DNA of 64,000 nucleotides. Source: Paenibacillus contaminans. Its GTDB lineage: Bacteria; Bacillota; Bacilli; Paenibacillales; NBRC-103111. Of the stretch, positions 16,436 to 25,294 are shown one piece after another. The stretch lies in assembly GCF_003285015.1 (NCBI RefSeq), contig NZ_QMFB01000004.1:186001-250000 (forward strand), in the 5' to 3' direction. Numbering within the stretch: position 1 is the first letter of the stretch; each line of letters begins with the position of its first letter. The translations under genes and the position numbers were made by a program. The notes beneath the pieces are model-generated. The model had not been told where the DNA came from. It saw nothing but the letters and a program-made list of their open reading frames with translations, and did no database searches.

Positions 16436-18256
16436 TTATATCAACTCCGACTTTTGCAGCAATTTTTGCACCATTGCTGCAACCTCCGCCCGGGTCAGAT
16501 ACGCTTGGGGGGCAAGCTGGTTCTCCGTTCGTCCTGACACAACCCCGGCTTGCACACTGTCGGCAACGCCGCCCTTCGCCCAACCGGATATTTCCGCCGC
16601 ATCTTCAAACGGCTGGAGCCGTTCCTCCGCAGATCGTTCGGGGAGACTGGCCTTCAGCTTAGTTATTTCCATCGCATTGGCTATGATGACCATCGCCTGT
16701 TCCCTTGTGATCTTGTCATTCGGCTGGAAGACCCCGTCGCCTGACCCCTGGACAAGCCCATATTCATGCGCGGTTTGCACAGCTGCGTTGTACCAATCAG
16801 TCGGCATCACATCCGTGAAATAAGCGGAATCAGTTATCGGCTTTAATCCTAGCCCGCGGACCACGATGGAAGCGAACTCCGCGCGGGTGATGTCACGGTC
16901 CGGATCGAACATCCCCTCTCCGGTGCCGTTTATCACCATTCTTGATCCCATATCATTTACCGCTTCTTCCGCCCAATGCCCGGTCATGTCCCTGAATGTA
17001 ACCGGATGCCATACCAAGGCGTACACGCTGTTCGTTAAACTGTTAACCCTGGCGTAATACTTGCCCTCCATGAGCACGATTTGCGTAGGCACATGACGAA
17101 CGATCCCATCCGGCTCGATGACGACAACGGTCGAAACTTTACCGGGATCCGCTCCCTCGGAAATCGTGATCATCCGTTCGACATAGGCGTTGAACTGAGC
17201 TATATCAATAACGGTATCTCCGTATACGCCTTTCACCGAAAACTGCACTGGCGGTACGGCGAGGGTGAACGATCCGCGGTTTGCGGTGTCCTCGATAACC
17301 CGCAGCATGTCATTCGACGGCTCCGCGATCTCAATCCTGATCTTGATATTCTGAAGCTGCGCGCCTGCTCCTAGCCTCGCAGCTAACGCCTGAATGTTTA
17401 CTTGCTCCGCAGGCAAGGAATAGATTGCCCGAGCGGTTTGGAGCTTTACGACTGCCTGCTTCTGTTCCATATCCTGAATGATTTGGCCGTCCAATTCGCC
17501 GATAATGACATCGGATGCCGTCTCAACCGGAATCACAATGACAGCACCCTCCGCCTCGGAAGCGAGCTGCCTCGCCAGCTTCTCCGGGTTCAGGACAACC
17601 GTAATTACCCGCTTCGTGTCCACCGTTGTCGTCGTCGTTATTCCGACATCCGCCGCTCGGCCATTAATGAGGACGACGGCATCCGTCTGCGATCCTGGAA
17701 ACCCTGTGTCCGCAGGGGGCGTTGTCGGCGACGGCGTCGCAGGAGGCACTGTCGGATTGCTGCCCGCAGGAGGTACGACGGTCAAACTTCCGTGAACAAT
17801 CTGAAATTGATGGGTTAAACTCTCTGCGTTGCCGTCCGATAGCTGCGCGTTGGCAAGCCGAATGTCGTAGCTGCCTGGCGCAGCGCCGTCTTTCACCTTA
17901 AAGACGGCGACTGCAACCTCTTTGTTTCCTGCCTCGATGATCGAACCAAGACTTCCGATGACGACCTTCCCGGTTCCGATATTGGAAAAAACGCTGAAAG
18001 CCGCCGGAAGATTCGTCCCTTTTCGGAGTTCCGTAAGTTCGAGTGTGTTTTCCGAATAAGAAAGCTGGAACTGGAGCGCGGTCACGGCTCCATCGCTTGC
18101 AAGCATAATCGGAATGGCGAGATGGTCTCCTGCTCTTCCCGAAGCGTTTCCGACGCTTAGCTGCCGATGGCTATCATCGGCGTAAACGGCGTTCCAGGCA
18201 GCAAGCAGCAAGCAGATTCCGATCAGCAAAGGGAGAAACGATCTTCTTATGAGCAT
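16436..18256 (-). CDS. Cell-surface anchor: cohesin domain plus three SLH domains
   Basis: 606 residues. Signal peptide (LPLLIGICLLLAAWNAVYA), then a cohesin-type domain at about 30-160 (VGNASGRAGDHLAIPIMLAS..ALQFQLSYSENTLELTEL..VFSNIGTGKVVIGSLGS). A Pro/Thr linker (TVPPATPSPTTPPADTG) and a ~220-residue middle region follow. Three C-terminal SLH repeats (FRDMTGHWAEEAVNDM; YFTDVMPTDWYNAAVQ; FEDAAEISGWAKGGV) bind pyruvylated secondary cell-wall polymer. This is the layout of an anchoring scaffoldin. Its ATG lies one base after the stop of the upstream cohesin/dockerin gene, with no strong ribosome binding site, so the two are translationally coupled and probably made in fixed ratio. Confidence 0.85.
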   Translation of the reverse strand: MLIRRSFLPLLIGICLLLAAWNAVYADDSHRQLSVGNASGRAGDHLAIPIMLASDGAVTALQFQLSYSENTLELTELRKGTNLPAAFSVFSNIGTGKVVIGSLGSIIEAGNKEVAVAVFKVKDGAAPGSYDIRLANAQLSDGNAESLTHQFQIVHGSLTVVPPAGSNPTVPPATPSPTTPPADTGFPGSQTDAVVLINGRAADVGITTTTTVDTKRVITVVLNPEKLARQLASEAEGAVIVIPVETASDVIIGELDGQIIQDMEQKQAVVKLQTARAIYSLPAEQVNIQALAARLGAGAQLQNIKIRIEIAEPSNDMLRVIEDTANRGSFTLAVPPVQFSVKGVYGDTVIDIAQFNAYVERMITISEGADPGKVSTVVVIEPDGIVRHVPTQIVLMEGKYYARVNSLTNSVYALVWHPVTFRDMTGHWAEEAVNDMGSRMVINGTGEGMFDPDRDITRAEFASIVVRGLGLKPITDSAYFTDVMPTDWYNAAVQTAHEYGLVQGSGDGVFQPNDKITREQAMVIIANAMEITKLKASLPERSAEERLQPFEDAAEISGWAKGGVADSVQAGVVSGRTENQLAPQAYLTRAEVAAMVQKLLQKSELI

Positions 18257-18257
18257 C

Positions 18258-21200
18258 TTAGTTTACCAGCATCTTTGCCAGCAGCACCCAGTCGCCGACA
18301 TCGATCGTATTTCCGGCATTCAACCGGGATGCGAACGCTTGTCTGTCGTTCGGCGTTTCTTTAAGCAAAATGTAATTGGCCAGCTTCTGCCAATCGAGCA
18401 GGTTGACAACGCCGTCGTCATTCGCATCGCCTTTGATGACGATATTCGGAATGTCGATGGTCTTAATCGCTTCATTGCCTGCCGCATCCTTCATGTAGAC
18501 CGTATAGATGCCTTTTTTTGTTGCAGTGAACGAAGACCCGGTCAATAAGACGCCGCTGGTGCGAATATCCTCCAGTGTTTGTTCGCCTTCGGCCCACTTC
18601 GTTTCCGCAATGGCGCTTCCTGTTCCGTCGCCGGCAACCGTCACCGTTACCGTTTCCGCGTAGTCCGTTGTAGATGCTGTCAGGTCAATGATTGGCGCGA
18701 TCGTATCCCCCTGTACGGTCACCGTTGCCGTCGCATTCGCAAGCATGCGGAGGTCTCCATTTTCATTCGTAACCATAATATTCGATAAGCTGATCGGAGT
18801 CGTCGCCCCGTATGGACGGTTGGCCGCAATCGTAAAAGCGAAGCTGCCCAATGCGTCCGGGAGTTCTGCGCTTGGCGATGAGCCGTTCGGCGCGTAACCG
18901 ATCAGGACGCGGTATTTGTTCTCCGCCGCCACGTAGTTAACGCTGATGATAGAGCCTTCAGCGGGCGCCGTCAGCGTCAAATCCGCTCCATCAAACGTCA
19001 TATCGAATTCGATCGCATGGATTGAGGTCGTGTCCGACGTATCCCTCACGAGAGAGAGCGGCAACAGCACCTCAGCGCCTGCAGGACCCGATTGGTTCTG
19101 CAGCTCGAGCTTGGGTAAGACATTGTTCTGCCCCTGTTCAAAGCTGATACCCATCTTATAGAGCTTGTACTGGCGATCACTGGAGAAATAAATACTTTTT
19201 TTGTCTTCACTGACTGCCATCAAGTTAGCCTGTTTATTGGTCAATTTGCGCATTTCACCGGTTTGTGTGTCTATAACAGTAATAACCTCACCGGCATTGG
19301 TCACTAGCAGCGTATCGGTAAGCCAGTCCATTTGATAGGGCAGATACCAGGCAGTATTGGTAGACCATGAGGTATCCCTTGTTTTGAATTCTCTGATTAC
19401 CTCCAGGGTTTCCGGATTGACTTCAAATATAACGCCGTTCGATATGGCCCACAAATCTCCGTTAGGACCCATGGATAGTCCTCCGATATGCATAACGGAA
19501 GTAGATACATTCTGTAAGTCGGGCTCAACCACTTTCGTAACCGTCTTGGTTGCCAGGTCAAAGATGAACAGCTTGGCGTTCACATCAACAGGGTCAATGC
19601 CGAGCCCTCCCCAAACGGAGGTCGAACCGTAAATTTTGCCATCTTTATAAGCAAGTCCGATAATACTTTGATTCGGGATGATCCCCTTGTATACTTCCTT
19701 TTGTGTATTGTCCGCTTTGGGGAGCAGGGTCAAGGCGCCATCCAGAACTCCATAATCCGGAACCGTAGAAATCGCCACATAATCTCCCGCTTCAATCAAT
19801 TGGAAGGGACGATCCTGATCAAGTCCGCTGCCGCTAAGTTTCGTAACTAAAGCTTTCGTAGATTGGCTAAAATCCATCGTGTTAAAATCTATCGTATAGA
19901 TTTCAGCCTTGGGATAGACACCCGCATAATACTTTCCATGAGCCTCTCCCATTCCCTCAATTTGCTCCATTGTGATGTATTTGATCTCATCCGTCTTACT
20001 GTTTAAAATCCCCAATACAGGTCCCATATAAGCACCGATGGCAATGGTGTCCGTTCCTTGGGGGCCTCTTTCCAAAGCTCGAATCACCTTTGGCTGAAGA
20101 CCGGCATCTACGGGAATATTCTCATATCCAACCTGCGAAGCTCCAAACTTTTTACGCCCGGAAAACCCGCCGCTGCCATCAGGATACCCGAAACTGTTGT
20201 AGGTGACGGTGCCGTTCTTCTGAACCGTTACCAAGGTTAGGCCGGGCAGGTCTACTTGATTCTCAAATTGTATGAAGGTAGAACCTCTCATTCCGGGATT
20301 CACAGAATTAGCATCGAAACCTGCAACCACAGAGTAAGTGCCCGTTGTCAGATCAAAGGCTTTCAATTTCAGATATCCGCGATCCCAAACATACACCTTA
20401 TTGTTCAACGCGGGGGGAACATGCGTACCGTTATTTCGAATAACGTTCTCCGGCTCTGTTAGCCATCTATTATTGGCGATATCATAGATCACCAGCATGG
20501 CAAGATTAGTAGGTTTGGTTGCTTCTACAAACGCGAAAATATAGTTCCCTCGCAATGTCAATCCTTGAACTTTATCAAAGGGAATTTTTTCATTTGTTAC
20601 ATTCTTGATTCCATCATGATTTTGAAACGGTCCGGTATATGAAAATTCAGGAAGTTCTTCAACCGCGCCGCTTTCAAGATTCAATCTGGCAAACTTAGCT
20701 TCTGTCTGAGTGGCTCCGAATAAGTACATATACCCATTATCCGCAATCACATGAGCTTTAACATAGTTCCCTCCAAACAGCTTCTCTTTCATGATCTGAA
20801 ATTTCTTTTGCGTGATGTCATATTTCACAAGAAGAGCACTGGGATAGGTTCCGAAGTAAGCATTATCTTCACTGTCGAAGCTGACATGATATAATGCCGT
20901 TTGCAATGTTCCATCCGATGCCCGGATCGCCCCTAAACTTTCCAGCTCTTTGGTTACCGGACTGTAGCGGAAAACGTTAGCATTAGACTGGGTGGCGATA
21001 TACACATTACCTTGGGAATCTGTTCCGTGGGTCCAGGTCACTTTGGCGCCCGGCAGAGGGAAGTCCCGCAAGATCCTTCTGTTGTCCAAATCGTACACGA
21101 TAAATTTGGCCGGAGCTTCCGAACCAACAGAATTATCCCCTGAAGCCGAGGTATAGAGAACATTGACCTGTTGTCCGCCCTCCTCCTCCACTCCATAGGC

Positions 21201-21395
21201 GCTGTTGATAAACTCTGTAGAGCCAGCGGTGGCAAGCGGGTATCCGAAGCCTTGCGGCTCCGTCGCCGTAAACGTATTTAGCTGGTTGCTTATATACGAT
21301 TGTTCCTGCGCATAAACCTGACCGCTTGACGCACAAATCGCGACGATCAGAAAAAGCGCCAGTACCTGTGAAAAAATGATCTTCCATCGGTTCAT
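18258..21395 (-). CDS. Secreted beta-propeller protein with cohesin-like domain and C-terminal dockerin
   Basis: 1045 residues with a signal peptide (VLALFLIVAICASSGQVYA). Residues ~40-750 form a propeller paralogous to the protein at 13497 (shared NQSIIGLAYKDGKIYGSTSV). At ~765-900 is a cohesin-like domain (NQSGPAGAEVLLPLSLVRD..IHAIEFDMTFDGADLTL). An Ig-like domain follows, then a dockerin at ~985-1045. The first dockerin loop is a perfect DxNxDGxxNxxD (GDANDDGVVNLLDWQKLANY). The second is degenerate, having lost two calcium ligands (RLNAGNTIDVGD). Strong AGGAGG site. It could plug into the SLH-anchored cohesin encoded just downstream while offering a cohesin of its own. Confidence 0.85.
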   Translation of the reverse strand: MNRWKIIFSQVLALFLIVAICASSGQVYAQEQSYISNQLNTFTATEPQGFGYPLATAGSTEFINSAYGVEEEGGQQVNVLYTSASGDNSVGSEAPAKFIVYDLDNRRILRDFPLPGAKVTWTHGTDSQGNVYIATQSNANVFRYSPVTKELESLGAIRASDGTLQTALYHVSFDSEDNAYFGTYPSALLVKYDITQKKFQIMKEKLFGGNYVKAHVIADNGYMYLFGATQTEAKFARLNLESGAVEELPEFSYTGPFQNHDGIKNVTNEKIPFDKVQGLTLRGNYIFAFVEATKPTNLAMLVIYDIANNRWLTEPENVIRNNGTHVPPALNNKVYVWDRGYLKLKAFDLTTGTYSVVAGFDANSVNPGMRGSTFIQFENQVDLPGLTLVTVQKNGTVTYNSFGYPDGSGGFSGRKKFGASQVGYENIPVDAGLQPKVIRALERGPQGTDTIAIGAYMGPVLGILNSKTDEIKYITMEQIEGMGEAHGKYYAGVYPKAEIYTIDFNTMDFSQSTKALVTKLSGSGLDQDRPFQLIEAGDYVAISTVPDYGVLDGALTLLPKADNTQKEVYKGIIPNQSIIGLAYKDGKIYGSTSVWGGLGIDPVDVNAKLFIFDLATKTVTKVVEPDLQNVSTSVMHIGGLSMGPNGDLWAISNGVIFEVNPETLEVIREFKTRDTSWSTNTAWYLPYQMDWLTDTLLVTNAGEVITVIDTQTGEMRKLTNKQANLMAVSEDKKSIYFSSDRQYKLYKMGISFEQGQNNVLPKLELQNQSGPAGAEVLLPLSLVRDTSDTTSIHAIEFDMTFDGADLTLTAPAEGSIISVNYVAAENKYRVLIGYAPNGSSPSAELPDALGSFAFTIAANRPYGATTPISLSNIMVTNENGDLRMLANATATVTVQGDTIAPIIDLTASTTDYAETVTVTVAGDGTGSAIAETKWAEGEQTLEDIRTSGVLLTGSSFTATKKGIYTVYMKDAAGNEAIKTIDIPNIVIKGDANDDGVVNLLDWQKLANYILLKETPNDRQAFASRLNAGNTIDVGDWVLLAKMLVN

Positions 21396-21454
21396 TTTTG
21401 TACCTCCTCTTTTTCAGCAAATCCCTGTTTTGCAACCGCTCTCAATTCCAATCT

Positions 21455-21484
21455 ATGAAAATGCACCTCGCGGTGCATTTTCAT
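21455..21484 (-). terminator. Intercistronic 30-bp palindromic hairpin
   Basis: A perfect 13-bp stem (ATGAAAATGCACC/GGTGCATTTTCAT) with a 4-base loop. It sits between the solute-binding protein and the downstream propeller gene. There is no T-run, so it more likely protects the binding-protein mRNA 3' end or attenuates than fully terminates. This is a common way to make more binding protein than its operon partners. Confidence 0.55.
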
Positions 21485-21531
21485 CTGATTTTATGGGCTT
21501 TTTGAACAGGAGCGCGAAACGAACGATCGCC

Positions 21532-23166
21532 CTACTTCACGTCAAAGCCGCCGTTCTTTTGAATCTGCTTTGTATACGTGTCGAAGATTTCTTTCCCTTT
21601 ATTTTTCGTCAGCAGCGTTTCCAAATACTCCGGCCATTTCTCTACAGGCAAGTCGCCGAACACAATTTTAGAAAGAACGGCATTCATTTCTTTGCGGTAA
21701 TCGCCAATATTGATGTCCGCCGGTGGCGTTACGTATGTCCCGCCGGTATAGGAGACGAGTTTGTTGCTAAGCAAGGTTTTGACAATCTGCCGGTCCCGGT
21801 CCGTTTCCTTAGGATTGATAATCTCGAGGCCAATCGGTGCTGTATCCGATACTCTTGTGAAGAAGTCGTAAATTTGCAAAAACTTTCCGTTGTCCGCATT
21901 AAACTTATTGATCGCATCCGGAATAAGCGTTACCTTATTGCCTGCCTTCGTATACGATTCGCCTTCTTTGCCATAATGCGTCAGCAGGAAGCCGTCCGGA
22001 CTAGCAAGGAAATCCAAAATTTGCATCATCCTTTTTACTTTGTCCGGGTCTTTATCCGCCAAGCCTTTCGGGACGACAAAACCGAACGAGCCTTGCGGCG
22101 TCGACCAGATGCCCTTCGCATCGGGAAACGGGTTAAACGGGACGATCTCGGCTTTCGGATTGATTTCCCGGGCTTTGTTCAGCGCGCTCGCTTCCGCGCC
22201 TTCCAGCGCGAAATCCCGGCCATCATATTTAATGATCCCTGCCTTGCCTTCGATCATCCGATTTACATGCTCCGTGCCTTTATTCAGGAACCAGTTCGGA
22301 TCCACCACCTTCTCGGCGATCAAATCCTTGATTTCCTTCAACACTTGACCGGTTTTCGGGTTTGATCCGGAATCTATTAACTGTCCGTTGTCAATAAACA
22401 TAGAGGAATAGAAGCCGTTTTTGACCCATTGCGGCCATTCAAAGCCGACGTTGGCGCCGTTGCCCGACGTACTGAAGCCGTACGTATCTGCTTTGCCATT
22501 TTTGTCCGGATCATTAAACGTAAATTTCCGCACCGCGTCCAACATTTCATCATAATTCGTAGGTACCTTCAGCCCCAGATTATCCAGCCAATCTTTGCGA
22601 ATATACCAGGATGTATACGGATGCAAGTTAAAAGGTAGAGGAGCGCGCAGCCCTTCCGGATAACCTTCGATGGAATAATAGCCCTTCAATTCCTTTTCAC
22701 TAATCCATTTGAAATAGTTTGGCATCGTCTGCGGGGTAACAAGTGGCCGTAAATCGGCAATCAACCCGTCTTTCGCGTACGTTTGCGAATCGCGGCCGGA
22801 GACAACCAAGAGATCAGGCGGCGTGTTCGAGGCAAAACGCACATTGATTTTGTTCGTAGAATCCGTACCGCTCACCATATGGGTAATGGTCAAATTGACA
22901 TTGAATTTTTCGTCGATCGTTTTTTTGATAATATCTTTGTCCGGACTCGGCAGCGAACCTCCTGTACCCGTCGGCACAAAAAATTCAATATCGTATTTTT
23001 TGGCGTTTGCTTCCGCCTTCGGCGACCCCGACGGCTGAGTTGTCCCGCTCGGTGACGGGCTGCCGCTCGGGCTGTTGCTAGCGGATTTCCCGCCGCAAGC
23101 GGAACCAAGCAGCGCAAAGCTTGTTGCAACGGATACCAATACCAGGAAACGTTTTTTTGAACTCAT
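21532..23166 (-). CDS. Extracellular solute-binding lipoprotein (LplA/YtcQ type)
   Basis: 544 residues; lipobox GSAC puts the lipidated cysteine at about residue 24. A Ser/Pro/Thr-rich linker (SPSGSPSPSGTTQPSGSP) separates it from the binding domain. That domain carries the WYIRKDWLDNLGLKVPTNYD block and the DPDKNGKADTYGF motif of the large sugar-binding proteins. It is strongly similar to the protein at 290-1900. It follows two Lpl-type permease genes on the same strand and is the substrate receptor of that importer. GAGGGG ribosome binding site 8 bases upstream. Confidence 0.92.
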   Translation of the reverse strand: MSSKKRFLVLVSVATSFALLGSACGGKSASNSPSGSPSPSGTTQPSGSPKAEANAKKYDIEFFVPTGTGGSLPSPDKDIIKKTIDEKFNVNLTITHMVSGTDSTNKINVRFASNTPPDLLVVSGRDSQTYAKDGLIADLRPLVTPQTMPNYFKWISEKELKGYYSIEGYPEGLRAPLPFNLHPYTSWYIRKDWLDNLGLKVPTNYDEMLDAVRKFTFNDPDKNGKADTYGFSTSGNGANVGFEWPQWVKNGFYSSMFIDNGQLIDSGSNPKTGQVLKEIKDLIAEKVVDPNWFLNKGTEHVNRMIEGKAGIIKYDGRDFALEGAEASALNKAREINPKAEIVPFNPFPDAKGIWSTPQGSFGFVVPKGLADKDPDKVKRMMQILDFLASPDGFLLTHYGKEGESYTKAGNKVTLIPDAINKFNADNGKFLQIYDFFTRVSDTAPIGLEIINPKETDRDRQIVKTLLSNKLVSYTGGTYVTPPADINIGDYRKEMNAVLSKIVFGDLPVEKWPEYLETLLTKNKGKEIFDTYTKQIQKNGGFDVK

Positions 23167-23256
23167 CGTACTTCCCCTCTCGTCTCTCGTCTATCATCTC
23201 ATTTTTCACGACTTCATGTACTGCAGCAATCGGTGAAGCGTCAATACGCATTGCCA

Positions 23257-24144
23257 TTATCCTTTAACGGCTCCAAGCATCACCCCTTTAGTAAAATACT
23301 TTTGGACGAACGGGTAAACAAACAATATAGGAAGGGTTGTCGCCACAACCATGGCCATCCGGATGGCGAATGGAGGAAGCGCGGATTCCAGCCCTTGTAC
23401 CTGATTCATCATTTCCACACTCAGATTTGGCTGCTGCAGCATGTCGCGCAAGATGACCTGAAGCGGATACAGTTTGGGATTCGTAATATACATGATGCCG
23501 GCAAAAAACTCATTCCAATGTGATACCGCATAGAACAATCCGAGTGTGGCGATGATCGCCTTTGACAGCGGAATAACGATCAGCCATAACGTTTGCAAGT
23601 CGTTGCAGCCGTCAATTTTGGCCGCCTCCTGAATCTCGACGGATAAATTTTCAAAAAAAGTTTTTGCAATCAATAAATTGAACGTTGTGATCAAACCCGG
23701 CACGATCAATGACCAGATGGAATCAAGCAAGCCGAACTCTTTAACAACCAGATAGGTTGGAATGAGGCCGCCGTTGAAAATCATCGTAAATACGATCAGC
23801 ATCAAACATAACTTGCGGCCGGGCATCTGCTTGCGCGACAGCGGATAAGCCAGCAGCAGCGTAAAGAGAAGATTCAGGATGGTGCCGACAACGGTAATAA
23901 TCGTCGTGACTTTGAGCGATTGCGGCAATCGCGGACTGGCAAAAATCGCTTTATAGGCACTGAATGTAATCTCTGACGGGAAGAAAGCGAATCCTCCGTT
24001 GCGAATCGTTTCTTGTAACGGCGTAATGGACATGATGATCACGTAATACATGGGAAACAGCGTCATCAGCCCAATTAAAGTAAGAATCGTGTACATAAGC
24101 ACGTCAACGATCCGGTCATTGATTGTTTTAGGTCCATTGGTCAT
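23257..24144 (-). CDS. Carbohydrate ABC importer permease (LplC/YtcP type)
   Basis: 295 residues, six predicted transmembrane helices. The cytoplasmic EAA loop reads EIQEAAKIDGCNDLQTLWLIVIP and fits the coupling helix of MalG-type sugar permeases. The C-terminus PFVQKYFTKGVMLGAVKG is typical of the LplC branch. It forms the heterodimeric channel with the permease encoded 12 bp upstream. The energising ATPase is not in this cluster; a shared MsmX-type ATPase encoded elsewhere is the usual solution in Bacillota. Confidence 0.93.
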   Translation of the reverse strand: MTNGPKTINDRIVDVLMYTILTLIGLMTLFPMYYVIIMSITPLQETIRNGGFAFFPSEITFSAYKAIFASPRLPQSLKVTTIITVVGTILNLLFTLLLAYPLSRKQMPGRKLCLMLIVFTMIFNGGLIPTYLVVKEFGLLDSIWSLIVPGLITTFNLLIAKTFFENLSVEIQEAAKIDGCNDLQTLWLIVIPLSKAIIATLGLFYAVSHWNEFFAGIMYITNPKLYPLQVILRDMLQQPNLSVEMMNQVQGLESALPPFAIRMAMVVATTLPILFVYPFVQKYFTKGVMLGAVKG

Positions 24145-24156
24145 CGTTATCGCCTC

Positions 24157-25122
24157 CTACCAAATACCGGAATCATCCATTTTTTTGGCCAGTTTATTGG
24201 CGCCTACCACAAGGATCAATCCGATGAACGATTTAAATAAACCGACAGCAGCCGCAAAGCTGAACTGCATCTCCTCAAGGCCGCGCCGGAAAACCCATGT
24301 ATCGATAATGTCCCCGACCTCGTAAACTCTGGCATTCAGGAAAATATACACTTGGCCGAAACCGGCATCGAGAATGCTGCCCAAACGGATGATCAGGAGC
24401 AAAATGATGACACTGCGGATGCCGGGAAGCGTAACATGCCATATTCTGCGCCATCTCCCCGCTCCGTCGACGATAGCCGCCTCATACAAGGTAGGATCGA
24501 TGGAAGTCAAAGCCGCTAGATAGATAATCGCCCCGAAGCCAATTTCTTTCCATATTTGCGTGATATACAGAATCGGCCTAAACCAATCTTTAGAAGTGAG
24601 AAAATCGATCGGCTCTCCTCCGAGCCCTTTGATCCATTCGTTGATCACCCCGTCTGCCGGAGCGAGGAAAGCAAGCGCCAAGCCGTAAATAATGACCCAG
24701 GACAGAAAATGCGGCATATAGGAAATCGTTTGGATCGTACGCTTAAACCATTTCGAGCCAACCTCGTTCAGAATAAGCGCCAGAATAATATCAGGGGCCA
24801 TGCCGAGTACGATTTTAAAAACACTGATGACTAACGTATTTCGCAGCAAAATATAAAAATCATGACTTTGAAAAATTTCTTTGAAATAATGCAGGCCAAC
24901 CCAGGGACTTCCGAGTACGCCTTTCGTCAGGCTGTATTCCTTAAAAGCAATCAGCAAACCGAACATCGGCAAATATTTAAAGCACAAATAGTACAGCATC
25001 CCCGGAATCAACATCAAATACATCCATTTGTATTCCTTGATCGTTCGGACAATCTTATCCCATCTGCTTCTTCTCACCACCCGGGAATATGTTCCCTTGT
25101 TTTCTACTGAAATCTCTGCCAT
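24157..25122 (-). CDS. Carbohydrate ABC importer permease (LplB/YteP type)
   Basis: 321 residues, six transmembrane helices, with the MalF-type loop TLYEAAIVDGAGRWRRIWHVTLP and the C-terminal LAKKMDDSGIW typical of LplB proteins. The ATG at 25122 follows GGGAG; a TTG 21 bases earlier is less likely. First gene of the importer operon: a terminator separates it from the two-component genes, and a cre-like site lies just upstream. Partner of the 23257 permease. Confidence 0.92.
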   Translation of the reverse strand: MAEISVENKGTYSRVVRRSRWDKIVRTIKEYKWMYLMLIPGMLYYLCFKYLPMFGLLIAFKEYSLTKGVLGSPWVGLHYFKEIFQSHDFYILLRNTLVISVFKIVLGMAPDIILALILNEVGSKWFKRTIQTISYMPHFLSWVIIYGLALAFLAPADGVINEWIKGLGGEPIDFLTSKDWFRPILYITQIWKEIGFGAIIYLAALTSIDPTLYEAAIVDGAGRWRRIWHVTLPGIRSVIILLLIIRLGSILDAGFGQVYIFLNARVYEVGDIIDTWVFRRGLEEMQFSFAAAVGLFKSFIGLILVVGANKLAKKMDDSGIW

Positions 25123-25144
25123 TCCCTCACTCCCACTCGCCAAA

Positions 25145-25158
25145 GTAAAGCGTTTTCA
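25145..25158. promoter_or_regulatory. cre-like site upstream of the importer operon
   Basis: GTAAAGCGTTTTCA fits the CcpA box consensus at all defined positions except the first two. It lies 23 bases upstream of the permease start. Plausible for catabolite repression, but weaker than the site at 4399. Confidence 0.4.
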
Positions 25159-25251
25159 TTTCTTTCTCTGTCATCATCTTAGCTTTTTCCCTATACCTGC
25201 GAGTAGGAGACAAATTTCAAAACCTGTGTATATTTTATAGAGAAATATCAA

Positions 25252-25285
25252 AGAGCCCCCACCTGGCCGGCAGAAGGGGGCCTCA
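25252..25285 (-). terminator. Terminator after the response-regulator gene
   Basis: Stem AGGCCCCC/GGGGGCTCT on the minus strand followed by TTT, 10 bp beyond the response-regulator stop. It splits the two-component operon from the importer operon. Confidence 0.65.
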
Positions 25286-25294
25286 GATCAGCCA

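Noticed and set aside
13497..21395. A classical cellulosome cluster
   Set aside because: No glycoside hydrolase or polysaccharide lyase with a dockerin is present in the window; only anchoring and propeller components are seen.
21376..22365. A 329-codon plus-strand frame opposite the solute-binding protein gene
   Set aside because: It begins in the neighbouring gene's signal region, lacks a ribosome binding site and family features; the minus-strand lipoprotein is certain.
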